Positions 34,229 through 42,192 of a stretch of 64,000 nt of DNA are shown here, one piece after another (position 1 is the stretch's first letter; each line of letters starts with the position of its first letter). Source of the DNA: JABJAG01 sp965222215. Lineage in GTDB: Bacteria > Pseudomonadota > Alphaproteobacteria > UBA6615. The position numbers and the translations under genes were made by a program. Location: contig OZ244931.1 of NCBI GenBank assembly GCA_965222215.1, positions 2,170,001 through 2,234,000 of the forward strand. The letters run 5' to 3'. The notes beneath the pieces are model-generated. The model did not search any database. It saw nothing but the letters and a program-made list of their open reading frames with translations, and had not been told where the DNA came from.

Positions 34229-34348
34229 GACTGCAAGCACCATGCCAGTTCACCGTCGCGTGTCGAAGCTTGTCCCGCACACCGTTCACCGTGACAATGC
34301 GCACCGGGGATCGGCTTCCGACCCCGTATCGCGACGGAGATTCGATAG

Positions 34349-36568
34349 ATGCGGATTCTGACGAACGGCAATCGTCCCTACCACTGGGGGCCGTTCCCTC
34401 TCGAAACGCTGGCCCGGGACGATGCCGCCGCGGACATCGAGATTTCGCGCGCCCCGCGCGAGGCCGAACGCCCCCGTGACGCCGGCGCGTTGATGGGCAA
34501 ATCCTTGCGCCACTACCGCGATATCTTCGCACAGGCCGCGGACGGAGACATAGCGCCCGAAAAGGCCCCCGAGACCGGCGACCCGGTGCGGAGCAGCGTC
34601 GACATCAAGGGGGCATCCTATTTCCTCGATGCCGCTCAGGTCGGCATCTGTGAAATTCCGGATAGCGCCTGGCGCGAAGGCAGCACGCCCCTGTCCCACA
34701 GCCATGCCATCGTCATGCTGATCGAGCACCCGCAGGTGCCGCGGGACGAACCGTTGTCGGCTGCCTGGACGCAGGACCATGTCGTCGAAACGGCCGAAAT
34801 GCGCGGCACCGAAATCGGCGCCAATATCGCCGGCCATATACGGCTAATGGGATACGCGGCACGGGCTGACCTGCCCGGTGAACGCCTGCTCGACGAAGAA
34901 CGCCTCGCCGTCCTCGCCGGCCTCGCCGTTCGCAAAAAAGACGGCTCGCTCGAAAATCCCTATCTCGACCATTTCACGATCATGGTCGTCTCGACCGAAT
35001 ACGAACTGGAATGCGACCGCCCCCTCGCCGCGTCGGCGCTGAAAGCGCGCGGCCTGCGCTACTGGTGGGGCATCAACGATGCCCGTTCGGGGCGAGAACG
35101 CAATCGGCGCGCAAAGCGTGCGTCCTGGGCCAGCCGTTATCCCATGGAGACGGTGAAACGGGTTGACCGGCCGACCACGCTCATCCTCGACGACGAAGTG
35201 CCGCGCGTGCCCAAGCGCGCCGCGTTCTTCGAAAGGGCCCTGCAGGGCGATCTGGGGGACAAGGCGCAGCGTGAGCGCGCGCGGTTTGCCACCAAGCATC
35301 CGCTGTCGCGCTCAATGGTGGCCTCGATCCGCACGATGGTGCCACATCAGGACGGCAAGGTGGACGAGAACGCCGATCGGTCCGCGTATGGCGACCCGGC
35401 GCAGAACGCCAAGGCCATCAAGGCGTTGTCGTACTTCCTCGGATCGGATCTGACAGGCATCTGCGAGGTGCCGCGCTACGCATGGTTCTCTCACAAGGAG
35501 GACGGCACGCCGATCGAGATGTATCACAAGTACGCCGTCGTGATGCTGATCGACCAGGGTTTCGAGACCATGGAGGGTGCCAGCGGCGACGACTGGATCT
35601 CCGGCTCGCAATCCATGCGCGGGTACCAGCGCGGTGCGGAAATCGCGGGCGTCATGTCGCACCTGCTGGGCCAGCTCGGGTTTCCGGCACGGGCCCAGAC
35701 CAACGCCGACAGCGATGTGCTGCAGATCCCGCTGGTGCTGCTTGCCGGGCTCGGCGAACTCAGCCGGATCGGCGAACTGGTGCTGAACCCCTTCGTCGGC
35801 CCGCGCTTCAAATCCGTTGTGCTGACCACCGACATGCCGCTGGAAGTCGACAAGCCCATCGATTTCGGGCTGCAGACCTTCTGCAACAACTGCCTCAAAT
35901 GCGCCCGCGAGTGCCCGTGCGACGCGATCCCGTTCGGCGACAAGGTAATGTTCAACGGCTACGAAATATGGAAGCCGGACGCCGAGCGCTGCGCCCGCTA
36001 CCGGGTGACCAATCCCCACGGATCCGCCTGCGGGCGCTGCATGAAGACATGTCCGATCAACAAGGTCGTGGATTCCGACGGGCCGCTGCTCCACCGCATG
36101 GCGAGCTGGATGGGGGTCCACGCGCTGTTCCTGAAGAAGTTCATGGTGCCGATCGCCACATGGGCCGACGACGCGCTGGGGAACGGGCGGCGCAATCTCT
36201 CCAAAAAATGGTGGTTCGACCACGAAGTCGTCGGCGACAAGGTCGTCGAGCCCAAGGGCGTCAACAAGCGCGAGATCGACCCGTCGCGCAAGGTCGACCC
36301 GGCCAAGCAGCGCATGGCGTACTACCACGCCAATATGATGCCGCCGCCCGACGCACCCGGCGCGGTGCCGGTCGACCGGAAGGCCGCCATGGCGGCAGGT
36401 GCGCTGCTGGAAACACCGGAGGGCGCGCGCGCGCGCGTCGCGGCGGGCAAGCCGGCGCCTGAGCACTACGCGCCTACCCCGCCACTCGGCGCGGGTCCGC
36501 GCGAGGATTTGGTTGAGAACCCTTACGCAGCCGACTTCAAGGACGTTAAGTCCGCACCGGGTGACTGA
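34349..36568 (+). CDS. Reductive-dehalogenase-like cobalamin Fe-S protein with internal duplication
   Basis: The 739-residue protein shows two copies of an RdhA-type fold. The first reads YFLDAAQVGICEIP, RGTEIGANIAGHIRLMGYAA, LAGLAVRKKDGSL. The second reads YFLGSDLTGICEVP, RGAEIAGVMSHLLGQLGFPA, LAGLGELSRIGELVLNP. Only the second copy keeps the GLGxxxRxG/GPR motif of catalytic RdhA. Two 4Fe-4S motifs follow: C512xxC515xxC518xxxC522P and C561xxC564xxxC568P. There is no Tat signal and no rdhB, unlike respiratory enzymes. The pattern fits the catabolic, soluble type (NpRdhA/BhbA group), without a fused reductase. The substrate is unknown. A GGAG site lies 9 nt before the ATG. Confidence 0.85.
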   Translation: MRILTNGNRPYHWGPFPLETLARDDAAADIEISRAPREAERPRDAGALMGKSLRHYRDIFAQAADGDIAPEKAPETGDPVRSSVDIKGASYFLDAAQVGICEIPDSAWREGSTPLSHSHAIVMLIEHPQVPRDEPLSAAWTQDHVVETAEMRGTEIGANIAGHIRLMGYAARADLPGERLLDEERLAVLAGLAVRKKDGSLENPYLDHFTIMVVSTEYELECDRPLAASALKARGLRYWWGINDARSGRERNRRAKRASWASRYPMETVKRVDRPTTLILDDEVPRVPKRAAFFERALQGDLGDKAQRERARFATKHPLSRSMVASIRTMVPHQDGKVDENADRSAYGDPAQNAKAIKALSYFLGSDLTGICEVPRYAWFSHKEDGTPIEMYHKYAVVMLIDQGFETMEGASGDDWISGSQSMRGYQRGAEIAGVMSHLLGQLGFPARAQTNADSDVLQIPLVLLAGLGELSRIGELVLNPFVGPRFKSVVLTTDMPLEVDKPIDFGLQTFCNNCLKCARECPCDAIPFGDKVMFNGYEIWKPDAERCARYRVTNPHGSACGRCMKTCPINKVVDSDGPLLHRMASWMGVHALFLKKFMVPIATWADDALGNGRRNLSKKWWFDHEVVGDKVVEPKGVNKREIDPSRKVDPAKQRMAYYHANMMPPPDAPGAVPVDRKAAMAAGALLETPEGARARVAAGKPAPEHYAPTPPLGAGPREDLVENPYAADFKDVKSAPGD

Positions 36569-36606
36569 CCCGGGCCGACGTCACCATCCAAAGAGAGAGT
36601 ATTTCC

Positions 36607-37332
36607 ATGGCCACATTCGTTCTCGTTCACGGCGCCTGGCATGGCGGCTGGTGCTGGGCCCGAGTCGCCCCGAAGCTGCGCGCAGCCGGGCACATCGTCA
36701 ACACCCCGACGATGACCGGCTTCGGCGAGCGCAGTCACCTGCTCAGCCCCGATGTCGGGCTGGAGACGAACATCACCGACATCATGAACGTGATCGAATG
36801 GGAGGACCTGTCAGACATCGTCCTCGTCGGCGCGAGCTACGCGGGCATGGTGACCACCAGCGTTGCCGACCGGATGCCCGAGCGGGTGTCGGCCCTGGCC
36901 TACATCAACGCCTTCATCGCCGCGGACGGCGTGTCCCAGAACGACATGCTGCCCGACTGGCGCCGCGAGATGATCGAGAAGGAACTGGAGAGCGATCCGG
37001 ACGCATGGCGGATGCCGCCGCCCGCCCCGGACCTGATCGGCGTCGAGGACCCGGAGGTCGCAGCCTGGATCAACGACAAGATGACAGTCCAGTCCGCCAC
37101 GACCTTCCGGGACAGGGCCAGGATCACCGGCGGCGTGGACAAGATCACCAACCGGACGTTCATCCGCGCGACCGGCTACCCGAACAGCACCTTCGATGCG
37201 ACTCTGAAGACGTTCCAGGAACACCCGGACTGGCGCGCCGAGGTGCTGGACACCAGCCACGACGCCATGATCACCGCCGCCGACGAGGTCACCCGAATAT
37301 TCGAAGAAATCGCGGCTAGCCTGGACGACTAG
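36607..37332 (+). CDS. Alpha/beta hydrolase (esterase/HNL-like)
   Basis: The 241-residue protein begins ATFVLVHGAWHGGWCWARV, a signature of the plant-type hydroxynitrile lyase/salicylate esterase-like alpha/beta hydrolases common in bacteria. The nucleophile elbow is VLVGASYAGMV and the catalytic histidine is in DTSHDAMI. It hydrolyses an ester or related bond. It lies 38 nt after the dehalogenase-like gene and is probably co-transcribed with it. Confidence 0.9.
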   Translation: MATFVLVHGAWHGGWCWARVAPKLRAAGHIVNTPTMTGFGERSHLLSPDVGLETNITDIMNVIEWEDLSDIVLVGASYAGMVTTSVADRMPERVSALAYINAFIAADGVSQNDMLPDWRREMIEKELESDPDAWRMPPPAPDLIGVEDPEVAAWINDKMTVQSATTFRDRARITGGVDKITNRTFIRATGYPNSTFDATLKTFQEHPDWRAEVLDTSHDAMITAADEVTRIFEEIAASLDD

Positions 37333-37345
37333 TCCAAAACGGAAA

Positions 37346-37368
37346 GGGCCGCCCCTGAGGGGCGGCCC
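37346..37368 (-). terminator. Strong terminator, best read on the minus strand
   Basis: GGGCCGCCCC and GGGGCGGCCC form a perfect 10-bp stem with a 3-nt loop. On the minus strand it is followed by TTTCCGTTTT, so it most likely ends the small-peptide transcript. It can also stop the alpha/beta hydrolase transcript from the other side. Confidence 0.8.
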
Positions 37369-37417
37369 CGTGAGCCGGCAACATGCCAAACCCGTGGTCG
37401 TTTACGACCTTTTGTCT

Positions 37418-37498
37418 CTATGCGGCCAGAAGAGGTTGCTCCGCCGTCCGTACCCGAGACACAGGGTTGAACATGCTGCCTAGGATCTCACTCGACAT
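37418..37498 (-). CDS. 26-residue peptide gene with full-length Shine-Dalgarno
   Basis: The ATG at 37498 opens a 26-codon frame ending in TAG, with product MSSEILGSMFNPVSRVRTAE plus QPLLAA. The ribosome site GAAAGGAGGTGATCC (37514-37500) is complementary to about 15 nt of the 16S 3' end, and AGGAGG lies 7 nt before the ATG, the ideal spacing. A small hairpin (GGTCGT/ACGACC, near 37395-37408) and the terminator at 37346-37368 follow, so it looks like a discrete short gene. I recognise no family; it lacks the Glu/Tyr pair of PqqA and has no signal peptide. Leader peptide, toxin and signalling peptide are all possible. Confidence 0.65.
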   Translation of the reverse strand: MSSEILGSMFNPVSRVRTAEQPLLAA

Positions 37499-37598
37499 TG
37501 GATCACCTCCTTTCGGTTGTTGAAGAACACAGAAAGCCTAGCATCGCATTCCGCGTCGCCGACAAGCGAAAACTTTACGTCCGCGTGTGAAGTTTTTG

Positions 37599-38519
37599 TT
37601 ACCCGCCGAAACGTGTTTCCGGCACGCCCTGGATGCCCAGGCCGGTAATCCGGAACAGGCCGCCCGCTGCGAATTGCGGCTTGCTCTCCACCGCGAAATG
37701 ACCGTGCGCATCGGCACCGGGGTGCGACACCCGGGCCATCGAGGTCACATAGATCTCATCCAGGTTGTCGCCGCCGAAGATCACGCTGGTGATGTTCTTG
37801 ACCGGCATGCCGATCCGGCGCTCGACGCTGCCGTCCGGCGCATAGCGCACGAGGTCGCCGCCGGTAACTTGCGCATTCCACATGCAGCCCTCGGCATCGA
37901 CGGTCGACCCGTCGGCCACACCGACCTCGTCTTTGGTCGTCGCGAACACCCGCTTGTTCGACACGTCGCCGGTCTCGATGTCGTAGTCGTAGGCCCAGAA
38001 TTCCTCCTGGAAGGTGTCGGCGAAATAGAAGGTCTTGTCGTCCGGGCTCCAGCACGGACCGTTCGAACAGATGATCCCGTCATCCACTTTGGTCGTGGAC
38101 AGGTCCGGGTCGAGCCGCCAGAGGCCGCACAGCCCCTTCTCTTCCAGATCGTCCATGCCGCCGGCGAAGAACCGGCCGCGCCGGTCGACCTTGCCGTCGT
38201 TCAGCCGGGTGCGCGGTTCGTCTTCCTCGATCCTGGTGATCAGTTCGAGCTCGCCGGAATCGAAGTCGAAGAAATAGAAGCCGTCGTCGTTCGCCAGCAC
38301 CGCGCCGCCGTCCTTGCGCAGCGCGATCGCCCCCACATCATGGTCGAGCGACCAGTTCTCGACCTTCCCGCTCTTCGGATCCATGCGCCAGATCGCAGGC
38401 TTGTCGACCCGCTGCCCGGTGCCGTCGACCCAATAGATCCGGCCTTCCTCGACATCCCATATCGGGCTTTCGCCGAGATGGTTGTCGCACATGAGGACGC
38501 ATTCGATGGTGTAGGACAT
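37599..38519 (-). CDS. SMP-30/gluconolactonase family protein
   Basis: The 306-residue six-bladed propeller has family motifs LGESPIWDVEEGRIYWVD, NGPCWSPDDKTFYFADT and DGSTVDAEGCMWNAQ; the Glu, Asn and Asp in these are metal ligands. SMP-30 enzymes are metal-dependent lactonases or esterases acting on sugar lactones or related compounds. It lies upstream of the 26-residue peptide gene on the same strand (100-nt gap). Confidence 0.92.
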   Translation of the reverse strand: MSYTIECVLMCDNHLGESPIWDVEEGRIYWVDGTGQRVDKPAIWRMDPKSGKVENWSLDHDVGAIALRKDGGAVLANDDGFYFFDFDSGELELITRIEEDEPRTRLNDGKVDRRGRFFAGGMDDLEEKGLCGLWRLDPDLSTTKVDDGIICSNGPCWSPDDKTFYFADTFQEEFWAYDYDIETGDVSNKRVFATTKDEVGVADGSTVDAEGCMWNAQVTGGDLVRYAPDGSVERRIGMPVKNITSVIFGGDNLDEIYVTSMARVSHPGADAHGHFAVESKPQFAAGGLFRITGLGIQGVPETRFGG

Positions 38520-38580
38520 GTCAAACCTTTCTGAAAATTTAGCCGACAGGGAGGTGTTGTGGGCGCTCTATCGAGAGGCT

Positions 38581-38660
38581 GTCATTGCGAGCGCAGCGAA
38601 GCAATCGAGAGGGGCGTGTCGGCCCTGGATTGCTTCGTCGCGATGCTCCTCACAATGACG
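38581..38660. repeat. Palindromic intergenic repeat
   Basis: GTCATTGCGAGCGCAGCGAA and its near inverse, TGCTTCGTCGCGATGCTCCT followed by CACAATGAC, form a long imperfect dyad of 80 bp between two minus-strand genes. The arm matches a repeat I recognise as widespread between genes of many alphaproteobacteria (TCATTGCGAGCGAAGCGAAGC type). I see one copy in this window. It may act as a transcription terminator or be a relic of a REP/MITE-like element. Confidence 0.75.
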
Positions 38661-38730
38661 GTGGAAGAAATCATGGACCCTTGAAACTACAAGGCTCATT
38701 CATGGCCAAGCTCCGAGGCACGAGACGAAA

Positions 38731-39957
38731 CTACTCGGCGGCGAGCGCCCGGTACTTTTCGGGAATATCGAGGTTGAAGATACGCGCGGCGTTGTAGCCG
38801 AGGATGTTGCGCTTGGCCGTTTCATCGAGGAACGGCAGGTCCCAGATCACCGAAGGCAGGTCGAAATCCCAGTGCGGCCAGTCGGACGCATACAGCATCT
38901 GAGTGTCGGCCCCGATCGCCTCCATCGTCCCCGCCAGAAGCGCCTTGTTGCTCCGCTCCATGGGCTGGGTCGTATAGAACATCTCGCGCATGTATTCGCT
39001 CGGCAGCTTCTTCAGAAGCGGCGCCTCGGACGTGCGCATCATGTATTCGTGATCGAGACGCTGCATGGCGAAGGATAGCCACGCGATCCCGCTCTCGATC
39101 CACATCACGTTGAGCTTCGGGAAACGTTCCGGCAGGCCGTTGATGACCCAGTTCGTCAGGTGCACGAGGTTGCACAGGACGAACGAGATCGCGTGCATCG
39201 AGATAAAGCGGTTGAGCTGCGAGGTGTACTCGTCCTGCCAGTTCAGGTGGGTGTGGAAACCGAGCACCTGCCCGCTTTCCTCCAGCATCCCATATAGGCG
39301 CATATACTCGTTGGCGTGCACCGGCTTGTGTCGTGACGACGTGACCAGGAACCCGGCCACGCCGGGCTTGCCGAGGAAGCGTTTGACCGTTTCCTCCGCC
39401 GCCGCCGGGTTGTTGAACGGCAGGTACAGCATCGCGCGCACCCGCGGATCCTCCGGCAGCACCCGCTCGACGAGCCATCTGTTGTAGGCCGTCGCCAGGT
39501 GAATCTCCATTTCCGGCACCGGGTGCATGCCCAGGAACAGCAACGCATTCGGAAATACGATCTGGTAGTCCAACCCCATCTCGTCGATGCACTTGCGCGC
39601 CAGCACGATCTCTCGCGGCGTGCCGTCGTCCTCGATGGGTTCCTTCAGCCCCTGCCCGTGGGGAATGCGGCCCCAGACGTTCTGCCACTGCAGGCCCGGG
39701 GTCGAGTTGAGGAACGCGCCGCGCTTGCTGCCGTCGCCGAACGCGGACGCGGCATCGCGGATCACCGGATCCTCGATGTAGTCCATGATCTCCGGCCAGT
39801 TGCGGTCGTCGCTGACATGGGAATCGATATCGACAATGAATACGTCGTCGAAGTTGCGCGCGTTGGCCTGCTGGCGCGCGCGGGCGAGCAGTTCGCGGCT
39901 GTCGGTCCAGTCGTCAATCTGTCCATAGGAGCGTTTGAATTCATCCGCCATCTTCAT
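38731..39957 (-). CDS. Amidohydrolase of the ACMSD/COG2159 type
   Basis: The frame begins at 40002, but the ATG at 39957 (MKMADEFKRSY) has AGGGGACTG just upstream and follows the preceding gene's stop, giving 408 residues. The fold is amidohydrolase_2: FIVDIDSHVSDD near the start (Asp-x-His rather than the usual His-x-His), VLGFHTHLNW in the middle and MLYASDWPHWD near the end. Family members decarboxylate or hydrolyse aromatic-pathway intermediates. It is the last gene of an operon with a Rieske ferredoxin and a small unknown protein. Confidence 0.88.
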   Translation of the reverse strand: MKMADEFKRSYGQIDDWTDSRELLARARQQANARNFDDVFIVDIDSHVSDDRNWPEIMDYIEDPVIRDAASAFGDGSKRGAFLNSTPGLQWQNVWGRIPHGQGLKEPIEDDGTPREIVLARKCIDEMGLDYQIVFPNALLFLGMHPVPEMEIHLATAYNRWLVERVLPEDPRVRAMLYLPFNNPAAAEETVKRFLGKPGVAGFLVTSSRHKPVHANEYMRLYGMLEESGQVLGFHTHLNWQDEYTSQLNRFISMHAISFVLCNLVHLTNWVINGLPERFPKLNVMWIESGIAWLSFAMQRLDHEYMMRTSEAPLLKKLPSEYMREMFYTTQPMERSNKALLAGTMEAIGADTQMLYASDWPHWDFDLPSVIWDLPFLDETAKRNILGYNAARIFNLDIPEKYRALAAE

Positions 39958-39964
39958 CAGTCCC

Positions 39965-40264
39965 CTATTGGCCGCGCGGCGCGCGGTTGGTCCACATGGC
40001 AAGGTCGAACAGGTTCAGGTCCGCCGCGCGCAAAAGGCCGGTGACCGTCACCGCGACATCGGTCGCGGTCAGCGCGGCGGGATCGCGCACCGGCGAAAAA
40101 TCACGTCCCTCCTCGTCGACCTTGCGCGCGTAGAGCCGCACGCCAGCCGTTAGCAGCGCCTGCACCGTCTCGTCGGACACCTCGCCCGTCTCGCCGCGCT
40201 CGAGCCGCCGCAGGGTTTCGGCAAGGGCCGATTCAGAGATTTCGGCCAATTCAGACCCGGACAT
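39965..40264 (-). CDS. Small protein between Rieske and amidohydrolase genes, unknown
   Basis: I take the ATG at 40264 (MSGSELAEISESALAE), which overlaps the Rieske stop by 14 nt; an ATG two codons upstream is equally possible. The product of about 99 residues is acidic at the N-terminus (LRRLERGETGEVSDETVQAL) and has AVTVTGLLRAADLNLFDLAM near the end. No family recognised. The middle segment resembles short subunit-like proteins that accompany aromatic oxygenase genes, but that is only context. Confidence 0.7.
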   Translation of the reverse strand: MSGSELAEISESALAETLRRLERGETGEVSDETVQALLTAGVRLYARKVDEEGRDFSPVRDPAALTATDVAVTVTGLLRAADLNLFDLAMWTNRAPRGQ

Positions 40265-40601
40265 AGACATCTCCGTCGCGCACCTCGACCCGAAATCCGC
40301 GCAGCTTTGTGTTCGGATCGCCCGGATGCACACCTGTGCGCAGGTTGAATTCAAACCCGTGCCACGGACAGACGATATGCACGTCTTCCTCGACATAGTC
40401 GAAACCATGGCTTCGCTGTTGCGCATCCAGCACCTCGGTCACCCGGTTGATCACCTTGCCCTGGCAGACCGGCCCGCCCATGTGCGGACAGTTGCTTTCC
40501 CAGGCGAAGAACTCGTCGCCGAGGCGAAACACGCCGATTTCCAGATCGCCGTCAGCGACGACCCGGCCCTCACGGTCCGCCAGCTCGTCGGCCTTCGCCA
40601 C
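40251..40601 (-). CDS. Rieske [2Fe-2S] ferredoxin
   Basis: The frame is open from 40697, but GGAGGAATTGTTT directly before the GTG at 40601 (VAKADELADREGRVV) makes this the likely start; the GTG at 40616 is the alternative. The product of about 116 residues has both Rieske motifs, CPHMGGPVCQG and CPWHGFEFN, supplying two Cys and two His to a 2Fe-2S cluster. It is a soluble electron carrier of the type serving ring-hydroxylating dioxygenases; no oxygenase large subunit is visible here. Confidence 0.9.
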   Translation of the reverse strand: MAKADELADREGRVVADGDLEIGVFRLGDEFFAWESNCPHMGGPVCQGKVINRVTEVLDAQQRSHGFDYVEEDVHIVCPWHGFEFNLRTGVHPGDPNTKLRGFRVEVRDGDVYVRV

Positions 40602-40785
40602 AAACAATTCCTCCACGGCGTTCTCTCTTTCTTCAGTTCCGCCTCGTTGGCGTGAAGATACAATTCGCGCTGGCGGAAGCAAAGACGGCGCGAGCATTGC
40701 TCAAGCGCCAAACCGACGCATGGCGGCGCACCGGAGAGCGCGCTAACCTGTCTCCCATGAACGGTTTGCGCAGATTGGTCTGATC

Positions 40786-42192
40786 ATGGATTGGCCCGAC
40801 CCGGTCCTGCTGGCGCGCATCCAGTTCGCCTTCACGATCAGCTTCCACATCATTTTCCCGTCCTTCACCATCGGGCTGGCGAGTTATCTCGCTGTTCTCG
40901 AGGGCCTCTGGCTCTATACGAAGCGGCAGGTCTATCTCGATATCTTTAAATACTGGCTGAAGATTTTCGCCGTAGCCTTTGCCATGGGCGTCGTCTCCGG
41001 CGTGGTGATGAGTTACCAGTTCGGCACCAACTGGGGCCCCTTCGCCGAGAAGACCGCTCCAATTCTCGGACCGCTTCTCGCCTATGAAGTACTGACGGCG
41101 TTCTTCCTGGAGGCCGGGTTCCTCGGCGTGATGCTGTTCGGACTGAACCGCGTTGGCCCGAAACTGCACTTTGCCGCGACATTGCTCGTCGCGGTCGGCA
41201 CCCTGATCTCGGCCTTCTGGATCCTGTCGGCAAATAGCTGGATGCACACCCCTGTGGCCTACGAGATCGTCGATGGGCGGTTTATCCCGGAAAGCTGGCT
41301 CGGGGTGATCTTCAACCCGTCTTTCCCCTTCCGCTTCATCCACATGGTACTGGCTGCCTACCTGACAACGGCCTTTGTCGTCGGCGCGGTCGGCGCTTGG
41401 CACCTGCTGAAGAACCGGGCCAGCGAGCCGGCCCGGATCATGTTCGCCATGGCGGTACTCATGGCTGCCGTCGTGGCGCCGATCCAGATATTCGCGGGTG
41501 ACCAGCACGGTCTGAACACCCAGGAACACCAGCCCGCCAAGATCGCTGCCATGGAGGGACATTTCGAGACCAAATCCGGCGCGTCGCTCATCCTGTTCGG
41601 CTGGCCCGATGCCGAGGCCGGCGAGACGAAGTACGCACTCGAAATTCCCAAGCTGGGCAGCCTGATCCTGAAACACAGCTTCGACGGCACGGTGGTCGGC
41701 CTGGACCAGTTCGACAGAGAGGACTGGCCGTCCCTGCCAATCGTCTTCTGGTCGTTCCGGGTGATGGTCGGGATCGGCTTCCTGATGCTGTTCTTCGGCA
41801 TTACCGGCGCGGCGCTGGCGGCCCGCAAGCGATTATTCCAGAAAGATATTTACCTGCGTTGGGCCGTGCTCATGGGTCCTGCCGGTTTCGTGGCGATTCT
41901 CGCCGGATGGTTCGTCTCGGAAATCGGCCGACAGCCTTTCGTCGTCTACGGCCTGATGCGCACCGCCGACGCCGCCTCGCCGATAGGCGCGCCCGGCGTG
42001 GCAGCGTCCCTGCTCGGCTTCTTCGTTGTGTACACGATCGTTTTCGGTGCCGGCACTTACTACCTGCTGCATCTCATGAAACGGCCGCCCGCCGCCGACA
42101 ATCCCGAGCCCGGCGACGACGCCCCCATTCGCACCGGTACGCCCGGCGCAGCAGCACCCGGCCCACAGCACACGCAGGCGCGACATGTTTGA
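40786..42192 (+). CDS. cydA: Cytochrome bd-type quinol oxidase subunit I (CIO type)
   Basis: The 468-residue protein has about nine helices. It starts with LLARIQFAFTISFHIIFPSF, where His21 is the expected high-spin haem ligand. It also contains the quinol-site GRQPFVVYG and a MEGHFETKSGASL stretch typical of subunit I. It is shorter than E. coli CydA because of a short Q-loop, as in cyanide-insensitive oxidases. It reduces O2 to water with quinol in the inner membrane. The stop overlaps cydB by 8 nt. Confidence 0.95.
   Translation: MDWPDPVLLARIQFAFTISFHIIFPSFTIGLASYLAVLEGLWLYTKRQVYLDIFKYWLKIFAVAFAMGVVSGVVMSYQFGTNWGPFAEKTAPILGPLLAYEVLTAFFLEAGFLGVMLFGLNRVGPKLHFAATLLVAVGTLISAFWILSANSWMHTPVAYEIVDGRFIPESWLGVIFNPSFPFRFIHMVLAAYLTTAFVVGAVGAWHLLKNRASEPARIMFAMAVLMAAVVAPIQIFAGDQHGLNTQEHQPAKIAAMEGHFETKSGASLILFGWPDAEAGETKYALEIPKLGSLILKHSFDGTVVGLDQFDREDWPSLPIVFWSFRVMVGIGFLMLFFGITGAALAARKRLFQKDIYLRWAVLMGPAGFVAILAGWFVSEIGRQPFVVYGLMRTADAASPIGAPGVAASLLGFFVVYTIVFGAGTYYLLHLMKRPPAADNPEPGDDAPIRTGTPGAAAPGPQHTQARHV

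Noticed and set aside
37500..37514. Plus-strand match to the 3' end of 16S rRNA
   Set aside because: Only about 15 nt match and no rRNA sequence precedes them; on the other strand they are the Shine-Dalgarno of the 26-codon gene.
40602..40697. Upstream extension of the Rieske ferredoxin to 40697
   Set aside because: The extra 32 residues are not conserved-looking, and GGAGG sits directly before the GTG at 40601.
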